Origin: Bimastos eiseni
Taxonomy: Eukaryota; Annelida; Clitellata; Crassiclitellata; Lumbricidae
DNA length: 64,000 nucleotides
Direction: 5' to 3'
Assembly: GCA_959347315.1 (NCBI GenBank)
Contig: OY365822.1
Coordinates: 9,328,149 to 9,392,148, forward strand
Part shown: positions 1-12,110 of the stretch, one piece after another
Layout: every line of letters begins with the position of its first letter
Numbering within the stretch: the stretch's first letter is position 1
The notes under the pieces: generated by a model
The model's input: the letters and a program-made list of their open reading frames with translations, nothing else
Told to the model about the DNA's origin: nothing
The model's database searches: none
Program-made: the position numbers and the translations under genes

Positions 1-2480
1 ATGGTGGATCTCTTCCTAGGACGTCCCATAGAATCCTTCGTAGCTTTCTCATTGTCACTCAGCGAATCGCTTTCCTCTGCGAAGCTCCTGACAAGGCGAG
101 GCGGACTTCTATGACGCTGGTCCCCAACCACAGAGCAGCCTACATCTGGCTGTATTCGTTGATCTGTCTGGGAACTTGCGCCCGCTAGCGTCGTCCTTCC
201 GTCGTGTTCCCGCACCTCACCTTTCCTTGACTTCTGGAATCTATCTGGCTCTTCGTGCATACTGGTGACATCCCATCGGATCTTTCCAGGAACCACCGCA
301 GACCTATCATTAAAACGGCCGTTATCTGTAATGATCAGCTTTGGCCGAGTTATTGCCCACGGTCGATCAACGTTCCTGCCGTCACCAGTCTCGCCTTTAC
401 AATCATGTTTCCGGTCAATAGAGCACCGTTCTACAGTCGTCTGCAACGCCAATAGACCTTTGTTGTCCGAAATTGTTTTCCTGTCTCGGTGAGGATCTTC
501 GGCTATTTGGTGACTGTCATTCTCATCGAGCCTTCCAAATCTTATCCGACGTCTATCATTACTCCGATCACCGTCACGTAGCTTGTAATCACGTGTATCA
601 ACGGGACCATACGTACCCCTTTCAGCATTCTGGTACGCCTCGCGTCTTTCACTTCTGTGATGAGGTATCGTTCCATAACTTTTTCCAATCCAAGGTTCGT
701 CTCGACCATTGTTTCCTTCCTCTGGACCGGAAGACTCCTCGGATTCAGATTGCCTCACCCTAACCTCGTCTCTCTCAAGCTGATATCGACTCGGCGGGTT
801 TCTAGATGTCCTGAAAGGTGATGCCTTGTCATCCGTATCAGGGAAACCTCGATTCCGCAACTGTCTAGCACTATCCGTTTGCATGAGTTTATCGTGATTT
901 TCCGAAAAACATCGGGTCCGTGAGTTCACCGTACTTTCACCCTGTATTAATCTTCTTCCAGATTCTCGTTTCTCTGGGATTTCCCTTTTTATCCTATGCA
1001 CTGAAACTCCAATATCTTCCGCACAATCGCGAATCTGTGATCGTACCGCAGTTTCAGAATGCGATATTATCTCACGTGCTTCTGAGATACTTTGACCCCG
1101 CGCTGACTCTTCAACCTGCAGCTTTCTTGCGCCTTTATCACGGTAACCTTGTTCCCGTGGGACCTTCGTAGTCTCGACCTGGTACGGCTCTGTAGGTCGA
1201 ACAGCAGGTTCCGACAATTCTTCAAGCCTCTTACTCATTGCTGCTACTGTCTGTCTTAGGAAAAGCACCTCTTCTTTCCAATCTACTCCATCGTTGTCGT
1301 GTGAAGTACAAGATATCCGGACCTCGTCCTGCGCCCTAGACATTACATCAGCTACGCCCAAACGTCTAGCTTCCGAATAATGGCTAACACCATGGGCTCG
1401 ACCCGAGTCAGCGTTTCCCACCAGGTATTCCACCGTTTCTTCGTGCCTAACTCTTGGTAGTTTGCCTGTTTCGAACACACCGGACAATCGTCCTACCACC
1501 GCCGCACTCAACGGATAACTCTGGATATCCTCCAAGACTCTGGGCCTTTCATCACCGGACATCTCTGCATCTTTTGGAACAGTTCTCACCCAATCTTCAA
1601 TTCCAGCGAGATAGATCGCACCTCTTCCGTGTCCATTGCGAGCTTCAGCCTCCGTTTCAACTGTCCTTACCGCACCATATGCTGCAAATTCACACGGTGA
1701 CTCTCGCTCAATCAGTTGTGTCTTAGAGCGCGCACCTCCATGGGCTAAGCCTCTGTGCTCATAGTTAGGAAGGTCTCCTGACTCGTCATCTGCATCATCT
1801 GGCCCAACCTCTGATCTGTGGAAAGAAAACCTTGAAACCCCACTTCTGGTACCAATTTGTGGCGTACACCGTTCTGACGCTACCAGGTCGCGCAACGGTG
1901 TCGGCTCCAGCTCTCTTCTGTGTCTGGAGCCACTCGAGTCACTTCTAAGTCGATTTTTAGCATAGCCTGACCGTTCTCCATCTCTGCCTATCGTAGCAGT
2001 GACTGTCAGAGGAGAATCGGGGTTGACCGTTTCTCTAAAAGAGGCAACAGTATATGACTCTGTCTCGGGATCAGACTCTATCACTTCCGCGGTCGCCGGA
2101 TGGGCAACGTCCTGAGGATGGCCTTTATTCAGAACAGGGTTCGCTCTTTTACCGACCGGAGTCTTCCCTTTCTTGTTTACTCGCTTAGAGACGGTTTTCC
2201 TCTTTCTCTCTACCTGACCTGAGCTTCGTCGTATCATTCTACATCTCGTGACTCTTGAACAATCGCCAACAGGGGGCATCAAACGTTCTCCCTGTTCCGG
2301 AGAGCAGAAATATTTGTAACAAGTCCCTTCGTCACTTTGCCGTAGGCAATGCTGGCCACTGATCTTAACGTCGCCTTTTCCCAGACACTTATCCACCGGA
2401 AATCGCACCTTCCACTCTTCATGTACCTCTCGCTCCATGTCCGTGTGTGGCATACCGGCCTCACACGTGTAAATTATCAT
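1..2480 (-). CDS. Long charged Gag-like ORF of a retroelement, 3' end beyond window
   Basis: Reading the minus strand from an ATG at 2480 gives 826 codons with no stop before the left edge; an in-frame TAA lies about 30 nt upstream of that ATG. I followed the frame line by line. The first 80 residues are Cys/His-rich (CEAGMPHTD, GQHCLRQ, GTCYKYFC, GDCSRVTRC), as in a metal-binding module. They are followed by a basic patch (QVERKRKTVSKRVNKKGK) and a very polar, R/E/S/D-rich body with a short possible coiled coil (KEEVLFLRQTVAAMSKRLEE) near residue 420. I recognise no enzyme domain. The position behind a repeat-rich leader and a possible LTR suggests a Gag-like protein of an LTR element with pol beyond the edge. 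It could instead be a host gene exon. The open frame is certain; the family is not. Confidence 0.55.
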   Translation of the reverse strand, partial: MIIYTCEAGMPHTDMEREVHEEWKVRFPVDKCLGKGDVKISGQHCLRQSDEGTCYKYFCSPEQGERLMPPVGDCSRVTRCRMIRRSSGQVERKRKTVSKRVNKKGKTPVGKRANPVLNKGHPQDVAHPATAEVIESDPETESYTVASFRETVNPDSPLTVTATIGRDGERSGYAKNRLRSDSSGSRHRRELEPTPLRDLVASERCTPQIGTRSGVSRFSFHRSEVGPDDADDESGDLPNYEHRGLAHGGARSKTQLIERESPCEFAAYGAVRTVETEAEARNGHGRGAIYLAGIEDWVRTVPKDAEMSGDERPRVLEDIQSYPLSAAVVGRLSGVFETGKLPRVRHEETVEYLVGNADSGRAHGVSHYSEARRLGVADVMSRAQDEVRISCTSHDNDGVDWKEEVLFLRQTVAAMSKRLEELSEPAVRPTEPYQVETTKVPREQGYRDKGARKLQVEESARGQSISEAREIISHSETAVRSQIRDCAEDIGVSVHRIKREIPEKRESGRRLIQGESTVNSRTRCFSENHDKLMQTDSARQLRNRGFPDTDDKASPFRTSRNPPSRYQLERDEVRVRQSESEESSGPEEGNNGRDEPWIGKSYGTIPHHRSERREAYQNAERGTYGPVDTRDYKLRDGDRSNDRRRIRFGRLDENDSHQIAEDPHRDRKTISDNKGLLALQTTVERCSIDRKHDCKGETGDGRNVDRPWAITRPKLIITDNGRFNDRSAVVPGKIRWDVTSMHEEPDRFQKSRKGEVREHDGRTTLAGASSQTDQRIQPDVGCSVVGDQRHRSPPRLVRSFAEESDSLSDNEKATKDSMGRPRKRST

Positions 2481-2561
2481 GCACCACGATTTACCGTCCT
2501 CTGCGTTTTGCAGTTATCCACCAACACCGTAACATATACTGAGACTTCGGGAAAACCCGGG

Positions 2562-3050
2562 GAGTATCTATGACCACGTTAGGTAGCCAAGAAGAATATT
2601 TATCGAAAAACCGTAATACAATCAAGAAGAGATATCGCGGGAAAACCGCAATTAAAGATACTGCGTTCAGACACACAAGTAAAGATATCGCGGGGAAACC
2701 GCGAATAAAGATATTGTTGCGATCAGACACGCAAGTCAAGAAACCACGGAAGACTGCGGGAGTAAGTATGACCACGTTAGGTAGCCAACAAGAATATTTA
2801 TCGAAAGACCGTAAGACAATCAAGAAGAAGTATCACGGGGAAACCGCGAATAAAGATATTTCGAATCAGACGCGCAAGTAAAGATATCGCGGGAAAACCG
2901 CGAGTAAAGATATTGCGATTAGACACGTAAATAAAGAAACCACGGAAGACCGCGGGAGTAAGTATGACCACGTTAGGTAGCCAAGTATATATATTACAGG
3001 GAGTAAGTATGACCACGTTAGGTAGCCAAGTATATATATTACAGGGGAAA
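2562..3050. repeat. Degenerate tandem repeat block in the leader
   Basis: The phrase TATGACCACGTTAGGTAGCC recurs at about 2570, 2768, 2964 and 3008, with a diverged copy at about 3417. Between copies are runs of GATATCGCGGGRAAACCGCG plus AATAAAGATATT. The repeat is compound, about 190 bp for the long form and 44 bp for the short form. The small ORFs across it on both strands are by-products of the repeats. Confidence 0.8.
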
Positions 3051-3144
3051 AGAAGATGAGGCAACAGCCGCAATTATTGAGGTCTTCGGCACCAGTCACG
3101 ACCGTTTCTTGTAATCGTCGTAAGCACCAAGGGGGTCACCCTCC

Positions 3145-3332
3145 CCGTATTTATCGAACGTATTCAATGGGAAACTTTCCCTGTATTTATCGAACGTATT
3201 CAATGGAAAACTTTCCCCGTATTTATCGAACGTATTCAATGGGAAACTTTCCCTGTATTTATCGAACGTATTCAATGGGAAACTTTCCCCGTATTTATCG
3301 AACGTATTCAATGGGAAACTTTCCCCGTATTT
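3145..3332. repeat. 36-bp minisatellite, about 5 copies
   Basis: The unit starts GTATTTATCGAACGTATTCA and ends ATGGGAAACTTTCCCY. It repeats every 36 bp, a multiple of three, so frames stay open on both strands. Nothing indicates that these frames are used. Confidence 0.9.
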
Positions 3333-3486
3333 CTAGCGGCCACCCTAATTTTCTCGGTCTCGGCCACCCGGAACTTTTGCGTATCCGACAACCTGCTGGA
3401 AAACGCGAGGATTAACTATGACCGTTCTAGGTAGCCAACATTTATATTTCTTGGTTACCAAAACTTTCTCACGGTCTGCGCGGTCG

Positions 3487-3690
3487 GGGATTTTTCCCAG
3501 TCTATATATCTGTCGGCCGCCGATGCCTCTCTCGGTATATGCGGTCGGTCCCTTCCGGGACTCACCCAGTCTGTCTCACTGTCGGCCGCCGAGGCCTCTC
3601 TCGGTATATGCGGTCGGTCCCTTCTGGGACTCACCCAGTCTGTCTCACTGTCGGCCGCCGAGGCCTCTCTTGGTATATGCGAACGGCTAA
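3487..3690. repeat. 69-bp minisatellite, about 2.7 copies
   Basis: The GC-rich unit contains CGGTATATGCGGTCGGTCCC and TCGGCCGCCGAGGCCTCTCT. Two nearly identical copies follow a diverged first copy that has TATATAT in place of GTCTCAC. Confidence 0.85.
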
Positions 3691-4244
3691 CCCGGGCTTT
3701 ACCCGGTCTTTACACAGACCTGTGATTTATTTATTTCACTGTCGGACCTTCCCGAGGAAGCAACCTCACGATCGGCTGCAGACTTTCTCGCGATCGATAA
3801 CAGGGTGGGGCCCCAGCCCTATCAGATCGGCAGAGTCGGTCTCAACACCAGACGCTCGGCTGTAGCTCGGACTAGTTTTTGGACGCCCTCTCGTCCGCAA
3901 CTATATTTTCTCGCAACTTGCCGTGAACCAAGCTTTGAACGAACGCTCACCGACCACACGGGTGTGCGGTATTAATCGCTAACCAAGGAATTCAATGCAC
4001 CGTATATGCAGAGCAGTCGTCACCACTCTACAATATAAGCGACGCACCGCATGTCAGGCTATACTCAACCCGATTCATGCGTCTGCACGCTATGCACAGA
4101 ACTACAAACCGCCGATCGGTCTTCCCTCCAATACCAACACTGTAAGAAAATGTACGTAAATTAAGCGCTATGGCGAGCCGATTAATTACGAACAAATTCT
4201 TTAATCCAAGCCTTGTGGCCTGTCCGCCACATTATAGCGCAACA

Positions 4245-5039
4245 ATTTCTAAATCTCGAAAGAAGTGTCACTCAATCAGAGATTTATAATTACAGCAGAG
4301 TCACGTTCCTGGGTTTACGTCTTCCTCAATTAGACAAAACACAATTACAATGATTACAACTGCGTAGGCTAATTTTGACGATGTGTTGCTGTCCAGGATG
4401 AATCGACCACGTGTCTCTTCTGTGCGGCTGTCGTTTCCGATGCTCGCGAGATGTCGACAGACGGCAAATCACAGGTAATTAAAGCATCCATGATTGTCTA
4501 TCACGGTGACGATGACGGTGATGATCAAGATCAAGGCATCCGAAAGCAATTATGATGACAACGACGACGATGATGACGATGATGATTATAATGTCAATTA
4601 TGACCAAAGAGAAGGATGCAAAGCAACAGTTTCGATGATCATCATAACGGAAGATGACGACGCGGATGATGATGATGACGATGACGACGACGTCTATGAA
4701 TATCATCACAGATGAGTTGTCGACAATGATGAACAACTACAAATGATAATATCGTTCAAAAAGAGTGCTGCATTTGCAGTTGACACGAGATGATTATGTC
4801 AATGATGATGTCTGTTGTCACTGTTAGATTACAAGTAATGACGACGGACACCCATGTGATTAAAAATTTGATGATCAGCGTCATTTTCTTACATACTATT
4901 ATCCGTAGCAGCGACGTTTCTAGGGCCAACGTTTGTACCCTTAGTTGACCCAGTTGTCACCAGTGACCCATTGTAGGTCCGCTTTGGGAGCCCAAGGAGA
5001 GTATCTATCTGGGATGGAGACAATGATTTCCTATGGTAA
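4245..5039. other. Intergenic stretch with a GAT/GAC microsatellite
   Basis: A degenerate GAT/GAC trinucleotide tract lies at about 4500-4710; its open frames (Asp-rich or Ile-rich) are artefacts. I saw no exon-like segment in the rest, so the promoter and first exons of the downstream poly-saposin gene, if they lie here, are not visible. Confidence 0.6.
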
Positions 5040-7568
5040 TTGTTGCATTTATTCTTAGCCATTGCAACGTTGCAGGTGGAAGTCGTCGCCTTTCTCAATT
5101 CAGCCGTTGATCTTCTACCGGATATTGATATGGCATCGCAGGTATTCATACTTCAATCAATCAATAAATCGATCAATCAGTCAGTCTGTCTGTCTGTCAA
5201 TCAGCCAGTCAGTAATCAATCATCATGTATATTTGGGAAACCGGAATGGCCATGAACAGAAACGGTTTCTTATCTGTTCTGATCGAGTTTGATTATGTCT
5301 TTGATCTCATTCAGTAATTTCGTCCGATTCACTTCATTCGTGTCTCGTCCTGTTTAGACCAAACCCATTCGGAGCCTCGTCTCCTTATCCTGTGTGTCTC
5401 TTGTCCTAACTTCTTTTGTCTCTCGTCTTATCTCATTCTGTCTAGTAATAATCCGGTCTTATCCTGTGCCACATTGTCTTACCATCTGCCTTAACACGAT
5501 TATCGTTATCGGTCTCGATAATAATCATAGCGAAAAACGACGACGTGGATGATAAATGGCGACGATGACGGGCAACTATATGATAACAGACAAGTTGTCG
5601 ATAGTGATGCCGTAAACAACTAAAAAAGATATCTTTTGAAAAATAGGAGCATTGCAGATGTGGTATATATTAACCTACGTTAAGGGTTGAGAACAGATAA
5701 TATAATATCTCATATCTTGCCAACATGGTTTAGATTGATTCTCGTTGAGTTCTCTTTGATGAAAGTAAATTAACTTTGAACTGAAATCAGTTTGATGCAA
5801 AGAACTTTGGCTGAATCTCTACGAAAATGGTCTGAATAACGCCTGCTTGTCGAAATTAAGGCTAATGGATTTAGATCAGAAATTCGATTCGACCCTGGAT
5901 CGCTTTTTATTGATTGGACTTAAAGCTCATTTTCTCCTTAGATTGGGAAATTAGTTATTAGGGCAGGCCCTTATCGATAAAATTTACCTAGGGTAATCGG
6001 TCAGGTTATGGTTAGGATTAAGGTAGGTATAGTGTTAAAATTTACCTGGAGTAATCGGTCAGGTTATGGTTAGGATTAAGGTAGGTATAGTGTTAAAATT
6101 TACCTGGAGTAATCGGTCAGGTTATGGTTAGGATTAAGGTAGGTATAGTGTTTAAATTTACCTGGAGTAATCGGTCAGGTTATGGTTAGGATTAAGGTAG
6201 GTATAGTGTTTAAATTTACCTGGAGTAATCGGTCAGGTTATGGTTAGGATTAAGGTAGGTATAACGTTAGCGTTAAGGTTAGTAGCAGTGGTTGCAGTTT
6301 AGCGACACTGTGTGATAACAAAGATCATTAGCGTCGCCCTTCTTCTTTAGGCCTGGGACTGGCACTGTCAGGAAGCGAACAGTGGCGGAGTTTTCGTTAA
6401 GATTATAGTCCGTGTCATGGTAATGTTTATTGTTTTGACAGTCGATGGATGAGCTACTTCAATTAATATGTTTGATGATTAATAAGCTATCCACTTAGGG
6501 AACTTTTAATTAATTGACTGCTTTCGTTTTTTGTTTCTCACTGTCCAGATCAAGAAAACAATTAAAGGACAATCAATTCCGAACATCTTGAACTCAGAAA
6601 TTGTATGTCAATCGTTTTTTCCATTTTCATTAACAAAAAACATAACAAATTTATTCTCAGAATCATCATAATAACAAAGGATTTTCTCCTATGAAGGCCG
6701 CACAGATTAATAACTGTTTATAACCTGTGAGTTAATATCTCTTCAGTCATCCACCTTGGACGGTTCCTCAGTCCCAGGAATAAAGAGTTGCCATTTGTCA
6801 AGGTTGAGTTGGGTCTGACATTACAAGTACCTGCAACTCAACGATGAAGCCATGAATGACTGTTAGATTGGTTGTGATATCACGGTTCCTATAAACTGCA
6901 CAATTCCGATTCCTGAGAGAATCCAATCCCCGTGCTGATATTGGAAGCAATTCAATTGCGTCATATGTAATTTATATAACGCCTTTCTGAAGAAAAACTA
7001 ATCCGAGGCGATGCATACGCTTGCGTGTATACTTTGAGGATATTTTGTATTTGATGGTAGAGATGTCTGCCATCAGTTACTGTAGGAAAATTAAGCAATG
7101 TCCATAAACTATAGAACAACCACTCTCTACCGAAATTAAAGGATGTGTGTAAGAGTAAATTTGATGATTTACTGAGCAGCTCTGTGGCATAATAAAACCA
7201 GGCACAATCAATGGCAATGGATCTGCTCTCTTAGAACTAGCCCCAGCCCTGGATAAAGTAGGAAGGCGACGCTGTTCATGTGTGTTATGACATCGCATTG
7301 TTCATCGCTCTTGAATAAGCTGGTGCCCTGTGCTTGGCGAGTAACGTTTGGAGATTACGATTACGATTACCATTGAATACGTATAACGGACCTCTGAGTC
7401 ATTTGCACAAGGACCGCTGTGAAGCCTTACGCTAACAACATTGTACCTGCCATTTTCTGCTTTCAGGCACCACAGATGGTATGCAACCTCCTAGATTTAT
7501 GCAAAGGAATTCAGGCTGAGGAAGAGGATCTTCACAGACCAGACTCTTCTCCAGAGGGAACACTGGAA
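5040..7568 (+). CDS. Gene 1, half saposin domain 0 (exons 5040-5141 and 7467-7568)
   Basis: The exon ending at 5141 (CAG then gtattc) encodes VEVVAFLNSAVDLLPDIDMA, which aligns with helix 3-4 exons of the later domains, but the Cys that starts those exons is a Leu here. The next exon opens APQMVCNLLDLCKGI, the CxxxxxC end of a saposin domain, and continues into an acidic linker. The exon start is ambiguous: either the ATG at 5040, giving a hydrophobic signal-like N terminus (MLHLFLAIATL), or an acceptor TTGCAG just before 5085, with earlier exons missing. The second exon is well supported; the first is moderately supported. Confidence 0.6.
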
Positions 7569-10310
7569 GTAGGCAGCTCTTAGTTCATCTCCCATTCCAT
7601 TCTCTTTGTCTTAGTCTGTAGTTAACGGGTCATAATCATAATTATATATAGTAAGAGTTCCATGGTCGGTAAAAAAATTGTTGACTATTTATTCGCTCGT
7701 TATTTTTCAACCGTTCTTTCGTTCAACTGGTGAGGGAATCAGCTGAGTCATTACTCCATCCATTAATTCATCTAGCCATTCATCTCTCCATCTATCTATT
7801 CATCCACCTTTTACCTATACACAATTCAATCCATCTATTCACTCATCCGTTCTTATCATGAAGTAATCATGCATCGACCTTTCCATTAATCTCATCATCG
7901 AATTATAAAACATTATAGGACACCCATCAATCCATTCATATCATCATATTCTTCTCAATAATTATCAAGCATCCATTCATCCATCCATCCGTCCTTCCAT
8001 TATAATTATAAACTTATCGAATATTATCAAACATCCATTCATCCATCTCACCATATAATTATCAACATTCATCCATGCTTCCATTCTGTTCATCAATCCT
8101 AGATAATTTCCGTAGGTTATTAAGTCCGTGCGTAACCCATTTATCGAGTCATGACTTGAGACGCTAATCGCACGTTTCTTGTCTCAGCAACCTAGAGCAG
8201 AAAACAAGGTCTTGCAGCCAAATTCCTGTCCGGACTGTAAAAACTTCTTCTCTTCTCTGAAGAAACTTATAACGACACAAACGCCAGTAAGTGTTGTTTC
8301 AGATTAAATTTACGAGTGCATGTATTTAAGTACAAATGTATGTATATACACAGTGAACGAATAAAAAGCAAACCTCTAAAAATATTGTAATAATTTGTCC
8401 AATATCATAATCTGCATTTTAATCCTTTGTGCAAATCTATTCTATAACACGTTTAGCCATAACATCTGGGTAGCGATGCAAGAAAAACTTTAAAAGGCAA
8501 AGAAAGCCACACAACGTTGAAGAACTGAGTCACGTAGGCCTATCACATACTTTACGACGAACTTGATCAAGTTGTAATTGATGCAGCAATTACTGAATGG
8601 CGAACGCGTCTTGGTGTGTGCGTTGAGGCCGAAGATGGACATTTTTAGCAGACATTATACCTCCTACAATGTTAAATATGTGCGTCATAATCATAAACAG
8701 AAGTTTTTTCGTATTTGATCAAAATGCGTACACTATAATAGCCTTGAAAAGCCAGTTATAGTTGACAATGGCCGAAATTTCGAACTTTATGCAATCATTT
8801 TCGAAAACTTTTCATTTAAAAATTTATGCGAAAACCGCTAATTTATGCGAAAATATGCGAAACCACGGGGCCCTAGTAATACAAGAGCATTGGAATGAAG
8901 ATTCACTGTTTATTGAGTGTCATCGAAACTAATAGATGAGCAGCTACAGAATTTGTTTTCTTTGCACAGGCTGTCCTAACAGATGTCATCCTTGATCAGG
9001 TCTGCTCCCGTACGACTACTTACAAGACGCAGGTACGAGTGAACAACGTTTACGGGTGCATGCCTTAATATGAAGAGGGCAGTTGTCAAAAAAGAGCACT
9101 CATTAATAAGATTATTGATTAATTAATAGGACCAATATTTAATAAGATCATTGATTAATAAGAGCATTCATTTAGTAGGATCATTATTTAATTATAACAC
9201 AACAATCGTGATCGTATCTTAATCGTGATCTAAAAATTTCTAAAGCGCCACTTAAAAGCTAAACGCAGGGCAACAACTTATTCACGAGCGCTGCTTCAAA
9301 TCGAATTTGTTGTCCAAAGGATAGTCTGTGGGAGGTCAGAGTCCAGTCTGCGAAAGGTAATAAGAACAGTAATTAAAAGATTCATCCTAAACTAGTCTCT
9401 TTGACAGAACATAGAGCTTTCTGGCAGTAACTGTAAATAAATGCTAGTGCATGCTGCTTGATCTAGAGAAAATACTCAATTATATAATACTGATTCAAAT
9501 CAAGAATATATTTGTTGAATATTGACTGTCATAATGCGGCCACATTCTATCGGGTGCTGCGTTTATTTAATTTTATTTATTTATTACCGAAATTTGATAT
9601 CACCCTTCTTCCAACTTATTTTGCTCAGAAGTGCATACACGCCTCGACGGCACAATTGCAGTTGTATTGCAGAGGACTTGCTCAAGGTTCCTACACAGTG
9701 ACTTCCAGGACGAGGCTCGAACCCGCTCGCTCAGCGCACACTAAACGTTTCGGACTGACCGCCCTAACCGATTGGCCACTGTGCCACACATATGACCACA
9801 CATATGGCCACACATATGGCCACACATATGACCACACATATGGCCACACATATGGCCACACATATGGCCACACATATGGCCACACATATGGCCACACATA
9901 TGGCCACACATATGGCCACACATATGGCCACACATATGGCCACACATATGGCCACACATATGGCCACACATATGGCCACACATATGGCCACACATATGGC
10001 CACACATATGGCCGTGAGTTAGATAGACCTTGAACATTGAACACAGTCATTCTCTTTCTGTTATCTAACCATGCGTGCGATGCATTTGTCCTGTTGCAGT
10101 GTGAGACTCTTGCGAAGACTTACCTGAAAGAAACTATTCTTTTGCTCGCAAGCTTCCTGGTAAGTACACAGAGGGACACCATCGCTATGCTTTTCAAATC
10201 ACTTTTAAGGTATACGCGATACCTTTCTCATAAATGTCAATGACATTGTAACCGTAACCGATTTCTAATGATTGCGAAAGACCTTTTCATTTTTTTTGTA
10301 TATTTTTATG

Positions 10311-10346
<36 letters not shown>

Positions 10347-10599
10347 GTAATACCATTAATATTAATAATAATAGCAATAGTGACCAATAATAACAAAATC
10401 ATTTGTGATGACTTGTAATTTTAGAATATCCATATAACAACATTACTAGGCCTATAGCAATCCCGAAGGATAAAATTAATAATAAAGTAATAATAATAGT
10501 AATAATGGCACTTTCGCCAACCAGGACAACAACGACGAGTAGGACCATTTCCAGGCAAATTGCATAAATAAAAATAGCAATAATAGTAATAATAGTAAA

Positions 10600-10636
<37 letters not shown>

Positions 10637-11518
10637 TGTGTGGTGCACCGAGAGCCAAATGATGCGTCCGGACAATGATGCAGCACACAAGCAATCAAAC
10701 TGGGACAAGCCGCTAATGCAGAAGGCTGCTGCCCAGCTGAGCACTGCCCAAACCGACCCATACCATCAGGCGCGATTCAAGGCAGCCGCAGCACCGCATG
10801 CCGGAGACTGGCTCTTTGCCCTACCAATCACTTCATGTGGACTTCGGCTAGACGACGAAGCTGTCAGAATTGCGGTGGGTCTCCGTCTGGGGACGCGCAT
10901 TTGTGAGCCCCACGTATGCCCATGCGGGTCACGAGTCAATGCGGAAGGAGCACACGGGCTTTCTTGTGGTCTTGGGCCAGGGCGGTTCGCCAGGCACGCA
11001 GTATTAAACGACATAATCAGTCGTAGCCTCACACGCGCTGGTTTCCCAAACATTAAGGAACCCCGGGACTCTCCAGAACGGACGGAAAACGCCCCGATGG
11101 TCTGACGCTGATCCCTTGGCGAAGAGGACGGAACCTGATATGGGATGCGACAGTGATTGACACCGTGGCTCCATCATATCTCCAAGCGACGTCATCTTCG
11201 GTGAGGGCTGCAGCGGAGGTGGCTACCACCTGGAAGACCATCAAGTACAGCCAGCTTGTTGTCAGCTATCTCTTCATTCCATTGTCCTTTGAGACCGTGG
11301 GCCCAGTCAATAACGAAGGAATAGACTTCATCAAAGACTTGGGTCGCCTTCTGACACATGTCACCAGAGACCCTAGAGAGACAAGCTACTTGTTCCAACG
11401 ATTGTCAGTTTGCATCCAGCGCTTCAACGCAGTTGCCTTCAGAGGCTCTTTTGTTCAGCTGGAGTTTAACCAAACAATATAAACACTCGTGCACTCAATG
11501 AAAATAACTTTCTCAGTC

Positions 11519-11549
<31 letters not shown>

Positions 11550-12078
11550 AAATAATAATAATAATAATGAAAATAATAATAATAATAATAATTGAACGAT
11601 GTCATCTGGAGAGCTCTTGGCAGAGCGAAGATTCCAGCGCAAAAGGAACCTCTCGGCTTGCTAAGAGAAGATGGAAAGCGACCGGACGGCGTCACGCTCA
11701 TTCCTTGGACACGTGGTCGATGTCTGGCATGGGATGTGACAGTGCCCGACACCTACGCCAAGTCACATCTTGTCGACACATCTATCAGAGCTGGCGAAGC
11801 AGCCGAACGCGCAGCTAAGACGAAGAGGGCCAAGTATTCCACCATAACCAACACCCACGACTTCGTAGCCCTCTCCTTGGAATCCGGCGGCGCTTGGAGC
11901 AGCGAAGGACTGCAGTTCATCTCAGAGTTGGGTAGTCGAACGAGTGCTGCAACCCACGATCCAATGGAGACGTCATTTCTGTTCCAACGTATCTCAGTTG
12001 TTCTTCAGCGTGGGAACGCAGTCTGCCTCTTCGGGACATTGCCAACACTCCATTAGCTCATCATGGGCGATAACAGCA

Positions 12079-12110
<32 letters not shown>

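Larger units (their letters stand above)
2481..4244 (-). mobile_element. Putative 5' LTR and leader of the minus-strand retroelement
   Basis: On the minus strand the sequence starting at 4244 reads TGTTGCGCTATAATGTGGCG followed by GACAGGCCAC, which looks like the TG start of a Gypsy-type LTR. Near 3725-3750 the minus strand contains AATAAATAAA followed by TCACA, which could be the polyadenylation region and LTR end. The rest up to the ORF at 2480 is tandem repeats. Only one LTR copy is in the window, so the boundaries cannot be checked, and no primer-binding site was identified with confidence. Confidence 0.35.

Noticed and set aside
5979..6262. CRISPR-like regular repeats
   Set aside because: The 58-bp units are contiguous with no variable spacers, and the DNA is eukaryotic; this is a minisatellite.
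9512..10050. Long ORFs of (HTYG)n, (VWPY)n, (MCGH)n and (VAIC)n
   Set aside because: They are all readings of one 12-bp satellite and remain open only because 12 is a multiple of three.
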